A program made the translations under genes and the position numbers. The notes under the pieces are model-generated. The model made no database searches. It was not told the DNA's origin and saw nothing but the letters and a program-made list of their open reading frames with translations. This document shows positions 56,150-64,000 of a stretch of DNA of 64,000 nt, piece after piece. How positions within the stretch are numbered: the stretch's first letter is position 1; each line of letters opens with the position of its first letter. Source of the stretch: Motacilla alba alba (lineage: Eukaryota > Chordata > Aves > Passeriformes > Motacillidae); assembly GCF_015832195.1 (NCBI RefSeq), contig NW_024037374.1, forward strand, positions 5,061,331 to 5,125,330, written 5' to 3'.

Positions 56150-56618
56150 TGTTGCTGTGGTGCTCAATAAAAAAGGATGCAGGACAGGTTTATGATGCAA
56201 AAAGAAAGGATTTATTCCAGTTTACTTTGCATGTCCCCTTTTATAGGGTTTTTTAAGAACATCCCCTGTCAGTCCACACTGGTCAGTAACAAGGATTTAT
56301 CCTGTCTTCATTGGTCACTCAAATCCCCCATGTGTACGTGCAGCAAGAATTGATTGTAAAAATGGTTTTATTTTCTCCATCTAACTGTGCATAACGAGTT
56401 TATACAGGTGGCTGCTGTTTTATCACAGTCCTAGAGTTCTTTCTCAGGGAAAGCATGCTGTTTTCAACGGTCTTGGGGCTCTTTCTAAAGAAAACAAGTT
56501 GTTTTTAACTACTGCAGAACTCTGTTCTCACAAAGAACTTTAAGATTTCTCATGGCTTCTGCTGGATCGAGTCAGGATTCAGTTTGTAGGCCTTTGGCCT
56601 GCTGTTTCACCACCACGT
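56150..56618 (-). mobile_element. LTR insertion inside CR1, 5-bp target duplication
   Basis: 469 bp flanked by AACAA on both sides (56145-56149, 56619-56623). Read on the minus strand it has AATAAATCC near 56212 and a TATA-like box near 56243. The CR1 frame continues across the insertion. The right end reads CACGT rather than CA, so the outer edge is slightly uncertain. Confidence 0.72.
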
Positions 56619-57125
56619 AACAAGAGCGAGTGCCGGCTCGTGCACCTGGGCCACAACAACCCCAGCAGCGCTCCAGGCTGGGGACAGAGTGGCTGGACAG
56701 CAGCCAGGCAGAAAGGGACCTGGGGGCACTGATGGACAGCAGGCTGGACATGAGCCAGCAGTGTGCCCAGGTGGCCAAGAAGGCCAATGGCTCCTGGCCT
56801 GGCTCAGGAATGGTGTGGCCAGCAGGAGCAGGGCAGTGATTCTTCCCCTGTGCTCGGCACTGGTGAGGCCACAGCTCGAGTGCTGTGTCCAGTTCTGGGC
56901 CCCCAATTTAAGAAGGACATGGAAGTGCTGGAGTGTGTCCAGAGAAGGGCAACAAGGCTGGTGAGGGGTCTGGAACACAAGTCCTGTGAGGAGAAGCTGA
57001 GGGAGCTGGGGATGTTTCTCCTGGTAAGGAAGAGGCTCAGGGAGACAAGGTGGTGTCAGGGCACAGGTTGGACTTGATGATCTCCAAGGTCTTCTCCAAC
57101 CTTGCTGATTCTGTGATTCTCTGGA
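56619..57125 (+). mobile_element. CR1, 3' part after the LTR insertion
   Basis: The frame resumes with ECRLVHLG and runs through [13 protein letters not shown] (with frame breaks) to the 3' UTR and the GATTCTGTGATTCT end. Counterpart of 10385-10690, but longer on the 5' side. Confidence 0.88.
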
Positions 57126-57913
57126 ACCACCCTTGGAGCAGTGGCAGGATGAGCCCTGGGCCTCCTCTTCAGAAGCTCCAGCAGCCCAGGTCCCTCAGCT
57201 TCTCCTGCCAGCCCCAAAGCCCATCCTGTCAGTCCTGCAGAGCCTCTGCAGCCCCTCCTCATTGCCCGGAACAGGGAGCCCCACAGGCAGACACAGCAGC
57301 CCAGATGTGCCCCCCTGGCCTGGGGTGCCTCTGGCAAGGGAGCAGCACGAGGCACTGCAGCAGCCTGCAGACAATTCCTGCAGCACTTGTAGGATGATCC
57401 TGCTCCCCAAGGGACGTTCCCATGGTGCCAAGCCAGGAACTGCAATGGGGAGTGGGCCCAGAGAGGAAAGGGCAAACAGGGCTGGGCTTTTTGCAGGGGA
57501 GGGGACAGGGCTGGGCAATAGGAAGAAATCTGGATCAGGAAAGAGGAGAGAAAGGAAAGGTGAAGCCAAGGAAATGCTCAGGGTAGTTTGGGGGTGGCTG
57601 CCAGGCAGCCCTGGCTCTGAGCAACAGCATCTGCAGTGGAACAGGAAACTCCCAGCTCATGGGAACAAACTTTCTGGCTGACTGCAGAGGCCACGACAAA
57701 GCTGAGTGCTTTCCCTGCCATCCCCCAGCCCTTCCTGTCCCAGGGGCTGATGGCATTTGTGCTCCCTCAGGTTCATGTCCCCACAGCAACAGCATGGGGG
57801 TGCTCCCGCCTGCTGTGTGCAATGCAAACAGGGGCTCCTGAGCCAGTGCTGCCGTGCCTGTGCCTGCAAGGATGCAGCACCTCTGGGAGCTGAGGGAAAG
57901 GCCAGGGCTGCAG
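57126..57913. other. GC-rich stretch, counterpart of 10691-11475
   Basis: No gene. Confidence 0.6.
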
Positions 57914-57919
57914 AGGGGG

Positions 57920-58232
57920 TGTGGATGCCATGGGACAGAGAAAGAGAAACAGCAAGCGTTTTTTACAGTGGCTTGTGAGAATTTTGAGGGAGCTGTAAGG
58001 ACATGATAATTTTTTAAATATAAATAATTAGCAGGTGGTGTTTTTCTACTTCTTATTTTTCTCCTTCTCAAGGACAGTGTGTGAGGAAGGTGTTTTTGTT
58101 AGTTAGCCAATCAAATACAGTCTATCGTAACACTCTATACAAACCGCGCGGTTCCTTTGAATAAAGGCTTCTTGTTCTTTGTACAAGATTGCCTCTGTCT
58201 GTTTCCGTGTTCTTCACTGCACGAGAGCGACA
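57920..58232 (+). mobile_element. Solo LTR with 6-bp target duplication, unit 4 only
   Basis: 313 bp, TGTGG...GACA, flanked by AGGGGG at 57914-57919 and 58233-58238. A TATA-like CTCTATACA lies near 58135 and AATAAAGG near 58160, followed by a T-rich U5. Units 1 (about 11475) and 2 (about 36286) show the uninterrupted site. A 6-bp duplication fits alpha/beta-type elements. Confidence 0.87.
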
Positions 58233-58238
58233 AGGGGG

Positions 58239-58980
58239 GATGTTGTTGGCAGCTCCATGAGGACGCTCTGGGACGCTGCCCTGGGCTGTCCAGCGCACTG
58301 GGGATGGATCAGCCCCTGCTCTGCTGCTCCTTCCCGTCTGCCCCAGGGCCCTTGCAGAGCCCCAGCCATGCTGTTTGCCCCCAGCCTGCCAACGGCCACC
58401 CTGGGGCTGCTCACGGGGCTTTTCTGTGCTGAGCCTTGGCCTGGCCGTGTTCTTGAGAGAGCCTGGGCAAGGAGCCTGGAGCCCCCAGGCCTGGCCTGAG
58501 GCGTCAGCGCTGCCCCAGCAGTGCCCATGGCCTGTCCCTGCTGCAGCCCTGGCACTGCCACCCCCAGCACTGTGCCCGGCCCCGAGAGCACTCAGGCCCT
58601 ACAGCAACACCAGGGCCACCAGGGCAGTGGGGCAGGGCACGGGAGCAGCGCTGGCAGCACCAAGTGCTGCTGCAGGGCACAGCTGCTGTGCCAGCACTGA
58701 TCTGCCCCAGCTCTGCACACAGACATTGCTGCTGCAGCTCCAGAGAAGGCAACAAAAGGGGCATCTCTGCTGAAAACATTCTTTCGAGATCCTTTATTTC
58801 ACTTGAAGCCATCAAGGGCACAGCTCCTCATTGACACATTCTGTGGGTCACAGGAAAGTTGGAGAGAAACAAAATGATAAGTAGCACAAACAATGCCCTT
58901 GCATTGTGGACAATATTTAAAAAGCTAAAGAATTAAAAAAGAACCTCCAGAATGAAAACCAACAAGTACTATCAAAGATG
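58239..58980. other. GC-rich stretch downstream of receptor gene 3
   Basis: Counterpart of 11476-12200. No gene. Confidence 0.6.
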
Positions 58981-58983
58981 ACT

Positions 58984-58989
58984 TTTATT
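58984..58989 (-). terminator. Polyadenylation signal AATAAA of receptor gene 3
   Basis: AATAAA on the minus strand, 31 bases after the stop. Confidence 0.6.
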
Positions 58990-59019
58990 ACAAGACGTAT
59001 GCAGAAATTGGAAACCAGT

Positions 59020-59952
59020 TTACTGTTTCTGAAAGCATTCAGTCATCAGTCTCCACACTGCAGCCTTGATCTCCTGGTTCCTCAGGCTGTAGATGAGGGG
59101 GTTCAGGGCTGGAGGCACCACCGAGTACAGAACTGACAGGGCCAGATCCAGGGATGGGGAGGAGATGGAGGGGGGCTTCAGTTGGGCAAATGCTGCAGTG
59201 CTGAGGAACAGGGAGACCACGGCCAGGTGAGGGAGGCAGGTGGAAAAGGCTTTGTGCCGTCCCTGCTCAGAGGGGATCCTCAGCACAGCCCTGAAGATCT
59301 GCACATAGGAGAAAACCATGAACAATAAACAGTCAAAAGCTAAACAGGCACTAACAGCAAGAAGCCCCAGTTTTCTGAGGCTGGAGTGCGAGCAGGAGAG
59401 CTTGAGGATCTGTGGGATTTCACAGAAGAACTGGCCCAGGGCATTGCCCTGGCACAGGGGCAGGGAAAATGTATTGGCTGTGAGCAGCAGAGCATTGAGA
59501 AAGCCACTGGCCCAGGCAGCTGCTGCCATGTGGGCACAAGCTCTGCTGCCCAGGAGGGTCCCGTAGTGCAGGGGTTTGCAGATGGACACGTAGCGGTCGT
59601 AGCACATGACGGTCAGGAGGGAAACCTCTGCTGAAATGAAAAAGGCAAAGAAAAATACCTGTGCAGCACATCCTGAGTAGGAGATGGTGCTGGTGTCCCA
59701 GAGGGAATTGTGCATGGCTTTGGGGACAGTGGTGCAGATGGAGCCCAGGTCAGTGAGGGCCAGGTTGAGCAGGAAGAAGAACATGGGCGTGTGCAGGTGG
59801 TGGCCGCAGGCTACGGCGCTGATGATGAGGCCGTTGCCCAGGAGGGCAGCCAGGCAGATGCCGAGGAAGAGGCAGAAGTGCAGGAGCTGCAGCTGCCGCG
59901 TGTCTGCCAATGGCAGCAGGAGGAAGTGGCTGATGGAGCTGCTGTTGGACAT
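59020..59952 (-). CDS. Olfactory receptor 3, OR14-like (gamma-c), most diverged copy
   Basis: An intact 310-residue receptor with the same motifs as the others (MCYDRYVSIC, KAFSTCLPHL, NPLIYSLRN). It differs from receptor 1 at 24 residues. Ten of these lie in 97-111 of helix 3, two in helix 4 (156-157) and five in 202-212 of helix 5. These are the helices that line the odorant pocket, while the rest of the protein is nearly identical. The helix-3 block CAAQVFFFAFFISAEVSLL is of the kind usual in this receptor group, so receptors 1 and 2 may be the changed ones. Gene conversion or selection could explain it. Confidence 0.95.
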   Translation of the reverse strand: MSNSSSISHFLLLPLADTRQLQLLHFCLFLGICLAALLGNGLIISAVACGHHLHTPMFFFLLNLALTDLGSICTTVPKAMHNSLWDTSTISYSGCAAQVFFFAFFISAEVSLLTVMCYDRYVSICKPLHYGTLLGSRACAHMAAAAWASGFLNALLLTANTFSLPLCQGNALGQFFCEIPQILKLSCSHSSLRKLGLLAVSACLAFDCLLFMVFSYVQIFRAVLRIPSEQGRHKAFSTCLPHLAVVSLFLSTAAFAQLKPPSISSPSLDLALSVLYSVVPPALNPLIYSLRNQEIKAAVWRLMTECFQKQ

Positions 59953-59975
59953 TTGCTGTCTCTGGCCATGGGAAG

Positions 59976-59993
59976 CTGTTCAAGGAGGAGACA
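59976..59993 (-). promoter_or_regulatory. Splice acceptor upstream of receptor gene 3
   Basis: TCCTCCTTGAACAG on the minus strand, 23 bases before the ATG. Confidence 0.6.
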
Positions 59994-62260
59994 GTGACAA
60001 GTCAGGGGAGACTTTCCGGAGCAATGTCCAAGATCCTTCTCCTAGCCCTGCCCCTGTTGCTTTGTGCCACCCAATTTTCTTTCTCTCAGAGCCCTTCCTT
60101 CAGCCCCGTGCCTGGAGCTCTGCTGGGATCTGGCCCCGTTGCTGTGACGAGCAGGGGCTCTGCCCATGGACACTGAGGGGTCAGCTCTGCTCTGCAGCAG
60201 TGGGGTCATGGGAATGGGGACAGGGGCCAGTCCTGGGGTTGGATTCCATCAGCCCAAACTGCTCCTGAGGCCAAGGAGCTGGGAAGCACCTCCTGTCCCA
60301 GGGCTAAGGAATGATGATGGCCAAAGGCAGTTTGAGAGGGTTTCCTGCTGTGCCCAGGGAGATCAGAGAGAATTGTGCAATGCAAGAGCCTTGGCTGTAA
60401 CTCAGTGAAGGGGAAGGGCAGCTGCTCTGTCGCTCCATCTGTTCCCAGCTGCCCTTTCTGAGATCCAGGGCAGTCCCTGTGTTCCCCTGGAAATCAGCCT
60501 GGCACAGCTGAGAGCAGAGGCACCCACAGCAGAGCAAACTGGCTCAGCCTGGCTCAGAGTCTCAGCCCCACTCTGGCTAAGGACACTCCTGTCCCCCAGT
60601 GTCCCTGGAGGCAGCTCACAGCTTGGATGGCATCCTGGGGACACACCAAGGCTCCTGTCCATGGCACTGCTTGAGGAGAGTCGGCTCATTGCCAGCCCCC
60701 CAGGCTGCCCTGCCCAGAGCTCCCCGGGCACAGGGAGCTGGGACACCCCATTGCTGTGCCCAGCTGCACAGGAGGAGCCCAAGGGCTGGGCCTGACCCTG
60801 CAGCTGGAGCTGCCATTCCAGAGAGCCCCTCTGCAATGCCAGCAGCACCTGGGCAAGGCAAGGAGAGAGAGAGATCCAGACCTGAAGAAAAGCCTTTCCC
60901 TGCCCAGCCCTGCCCAGCCCCTGCCAGGCAGCAGCAGGGCAGGACAGTGGCCCTCAGGCCCTGGTCAGCAGGGAATGGGCACATGGCTGGAGAGATGCCC
61001 TTCATCTCTGGAGCTGCTCTGCCGGCCCAGGAGGGACTGAGGGCCCCGAGCCCCCGGGCTGAGGGCTGTGCTGGCTGGGAGGGGACACAAGAGCTGTGCT
61101 GCTCGGGGCAGTGTCTGCCCTGCAGGGCAGGGCTGGCAGGTGCCACATCTGCCCTGCAGCAGGGCTTCCCTCAGCACTGCCTCCCTCCCTCCCTGCCCAC
61201 GGCTCTGCTGCTGGAGCTGTCCCAGCCCCAGCTGCTCCTGTGGCCCCGGGCTCCTTCCCTGCCAGAGCTGCCAGAGCTCAGCCCAGCCCCTGGGCCAGCT
61301 CTGCCCTGCAGCTGCTCGGCCCTGCAGGGATTAAAGAACAGCTCCCCCAGCCTGGGCACCATGGAAAGGTGATGCTGCATGGATCTGGAGGCTGGGCAGG
61401 TGCAGGCACTTGCTGAGATTCCCAGAACCCTCAGGGTGATGGTCTAAGAGCCTCAGCTGCTGCTCTGCCCTGCACAGCTGAGTTTCCATTGCCACCAAGC
61501 TGAGGAAGGGAGAAGTGGGAGCACAGATTCAGGAAAGCAGAGACCCAAACAGGAAACTCCTGCCGTGAACAAGTTCCTGAAAAGTCCCCTCAGAAATGAG
61601 CTGGAGCTCTGAGCAGCCCTGGCGCATGCAGCAGCCTCTCCACAGCAGCAGGACCTGCCCTGGCAGGAGTCACTCCTTGCACCCACAGCACCCCTGCAGC
61701 ATCCATGGGGAGCTGCCAGGCAGGCTGAGAGCTGGCCCTGGCAGGTGGCACATGCCCTGGGCTGGCCAAGAGCCCTGAGGGCTGCAGGAGCTGCTCTGCA
61801 GGACAGCCCTGGGCAGCCCTGGCTGCAGCCCCAGCTTCACCCCCTGCAGCCGTCCCTGGCAGCAGGAGCCGTCCTGCCCTGTCCCTCTGACGGTGCCCAG
61901 GGCAGCCCCGCTCTGCAGCACATCCTCCCCCAAAGCAGCAACGGCAGCAGAGCCATCCTTACAGTCACATCAGTGCTGTCCTGGGTCAGCTTCAGGAGAT
62001 CCCTGCAGCCAGAGACTGACTGTGCCAGAAGTGCTGAAGATTTCTCCATTGATGATCTCAGAATTGTCCTTGCAGCTGCTTTGAGCCTCTGTCCTCTCCA
62101 CTGCTCTCAGGTACCTGCAGGCAGAGCCCTCAGCCCTGCTGGGCTGGGAGAGGAGCTGCTCCTCAGGAGAAATGTCTTTTTGAAGCTCTGCTTGATAGCC
62201 AGGAGCTGCCTCTGTGCCAGGAGCCTGGCCCAGCTCATCAGCACAAAAACAGCACAAGGA
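59994..62260. other. GC-rich stretch upstream of receptor gene 3
   Basis: Counterpart of 13223-15475. No gene recognised. Confidence 0.55.
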
Positions 62261-62460
62261 TTTTAATGAGCCTCTTGGGGATTTGGTGTTGTTTACATCA
62301 GACTCAGTCCCTGAGAGAGTCTTCAAAAAACTTCTCGAGAACTCCAAGTCAGATTAAAACTCCAAAGTTCCTTGAAGTTTAATAAGTCCCTCTGAGAAAG
62401 TGTCCCCAGGTTCCAGGTTAAGCAGAACACTGGAGGCAGTGATGACAGCTGGGGACAAAC
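62261..62460. repeat. Dispersed repeat, unit 4 copy
   Basis: Counterpart of 15476-15690. Confidence 0.7.
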
Positions 62461-63320
62461 AAGGCCAAAAAGCTTTCATCCCCAGGAAATCCTTGGATAT
62501 ACAGAATTTGGGAGGAGAAATCTCAATTTTGACTATGGACACCTTAATGAGAAGGACGGTTCTTTTCCATTGCAAGGAAAACACTGAGCCCCAGTGTTTC
62601 AAAAGCAGGTGAGAGGCAGCCCCCAAGAGGCCAAGGGCAGCCAGACCTGTCTGTCCTGGCAGCTTTCACTTGGGAGCAATCCTTGGATGAAGGGAGTTTT
62701 GGAGGTGGAATCCACGTTTGGCCGTGAGCACCTGATCAAGATGGATGGTTTTTTCCAGAGGAAAGAGAAGTGCAAAGCCCAAGTTTTTTGGAAGAAAATC
62801 AGAGGTGGCCACCATAGGCCAAACCAGTTAGACCTGTCTCTCCTGACATCTTTTCTGGGGGCTATCCTTGGACATAGGGATTTCTGGAGGTGGAATCTCA
62901 ATTCTGGTTGTGGGTGCCTGGAATGGAAGAAGAGTTCTTTCCGTTAGGAAAGCACAGAGCCCCAGTGTTTCAAAGGCAGATGAGAAACAGCCCTCAGGAA
63001 GCCAAGGCCAGCCAGACTTGTCTCCCCTGGCAGCTTTTGTCTGGGATATATCCTTGGAATTCTGGAGGTGGATTCCCAAATTTGCCATGGGGACCTGGAT
63101 GTGAAAGGTGCTTTTTTCCCATAAGAAAGAAAAGCACATGGTCCGGGTGTTTCAAAGGCAGATAAGAGGTGGCTCCTGGCTGGCTTGGCCACCCAGATCT
63201 GTCTGGATTTCATCTGGGAACAATCTTTGCATATATAGAAATTTGGAGAATGATCCAAATTTCAGGCCGTGCTTCAGGGGCTGATGAGCAGTGGCCCTCG
63301 ACATGCCAAGGTCAGCTGGA
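62450..63320 (+). repeat. 185-bp satellite array
   Basis: Four full monomers and a shortened fifth; about 60 bp are missing near 63270 compared with unit 1. Confidence 0.85.
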
Positions 63321-63389
63321 CCTGTCAGGTGGCCCCCAGAAGGCCAAGCCTGTCAAACAGTCAAGACCTGTTCCCTGTTCCCTTGGTTC

Positions 63390-63850
63390 CATGGGGCCCC
63401 ACCGTGTCACAATGGACTCCTTGGTTCCATGAGTTTCTGTAGCATGACAATGTTCTCCTTGTCACAATATTCTCCTTGCTTCTGTAGAGTCACAATGGCC
63501 TCTTGCTTCTAGAAGGTCTTGAAATCTCACAAGATCCCCTTGGCTCCATGCAGCCTCACTGTGTCACAATGGCTCCTTGGTTCTATGGCCCCATAGTTTC
63601 ATCCTTGACCCTTGGTTTCATAGGGATTCTGAGTTTTACAATGATCTCCATGATTCCATGAGGCACCAGAGTGTCACAAGGGTCTCCTTGATTCCATGAG
63701 GTTCCATGGTGTCTCCATGGTGTCCTTGGTTCTGCATTGCCACAATGGCCCCTTGGTTCCATGACTTTCTCCACTGTCAACAATGGATTCTTTGTTCCAA
63801 CGGGGCCTTGATGTGTCACAACAGCTCCTTGGTTCCGTGACATTCCATAG
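63390..63850 (+). repeat. 37/38-bp minisatellite array
   Basis: It has only one or two of the uniform 38-bp monomers (63640-63700), against about six in units 1 and 3. Confidence 0.88.
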
Positions 63851-64000
63851 TGTCATGCATGGAAAATCACGCTATGAAAAGCCAGTGTCCATAAAGGAGA
63901 CACAGGAGTCCTGCAACTTTATTCCAATAAAGGGAAAGAGTCCACCAGGGCACACACCCACGGGGTTTTCTCCCTCGAGGTTCTGGAGGCTGCAGCCTCC

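Larger units (their letters stand above)
55175..64000 (+). repeat. Duplication unit 4 (direct), runs off the window
   Basis: It begins at a stretch matching 10245 (CTTTATGGCTGACAATCAAT against the unit 1 form) and follows unit 1 to 17383, where the window ends. It carries 1.5 kb more CR1 than unit 1, plus two LTR insertions absent from the other copies. Confidence 0.8.

Overview
The window is animal nuclear DNA and almost certainly avian, probably a songbird. It carries CR1 retroposons with the bird-type 3' end, three intact single-exon olfactory receptor genes of the OR14-like (gamma-c) type that is expanded in birds, class I, alpharetrovirus-like and ERVL-type LTR elements, and GC-rich satellites. 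There are no bacterial-style operons. The only genes I would call functional are the three receptors, at 12249-13181 (-), 34569-35501 (+) and 59020-59952 (-). Species and chromosome cannot be read from the sequence alone.

Layout. Positions 1-6596 hold a minus-strand provirus whose pol resembles alpharetroviruses. Its 351-bp 5' LTR is at 6246-6596, its primer site matches tRNA-Phe, gag/pro/pol are broken, and the start of env is open and runs off the left edge. To the right lies a set of related duplication units. Unit 1 (6597-21390, +) holds a CR1 end, a truncated class I provirus (LTR plus gag head), receptor gene 1, a 185-bp repeat array, a 37/38-bp minisatellite, a solo LTR of ERVL type, and the first ~460 bp of a segment called B here. 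A satellite-filled spacer (21391-24216) follows. Unit 2 (24217-41187, inverted) is the most complete: LTR end, B with a CpG-rich promoter-like cluster, then the mirror image of unit 1 with receptor gene 2. Unit 3 (43262-51910, +) repeats the second half of unit 1 plus all of B, with no receptor. Unit 4 (55175-64000, +) repeats the receptor half and carries receptor gene 3 before the window ends.

Units 1 and 2 form a ~14-kb inverted repeat around a ~5.7-kb spacer. Units 2 and 3 form a second, overlapping inverted repeat with ~8-kb arms. At least two visible unit ends fall inside the 185-bp or 37/38-bp repeats, which points to repeat-mediated rearrangement. Several later insertions sit in only one copy, so the sister copies preserve the empty sites: the 6246-6596 provirus and the solo LTR at 57920-58232.

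How the parts fit: each complete unit carries one receptor gene with its upstream splice acceptor and polyadenylation signal, two coupled satellite arrays, and a CpG-rich B segment with CCAAT boxes, a GC box and about eight ZNF143/THAP11-like motifs. The retroviral frames are decayed while all three receptors stay open. The simplest reading is an olfactory receptor amplicon growing by inverted and direct duplication in satellite-rich DNA. All homology statements come from reading the sequence by eye; no alignment was run.
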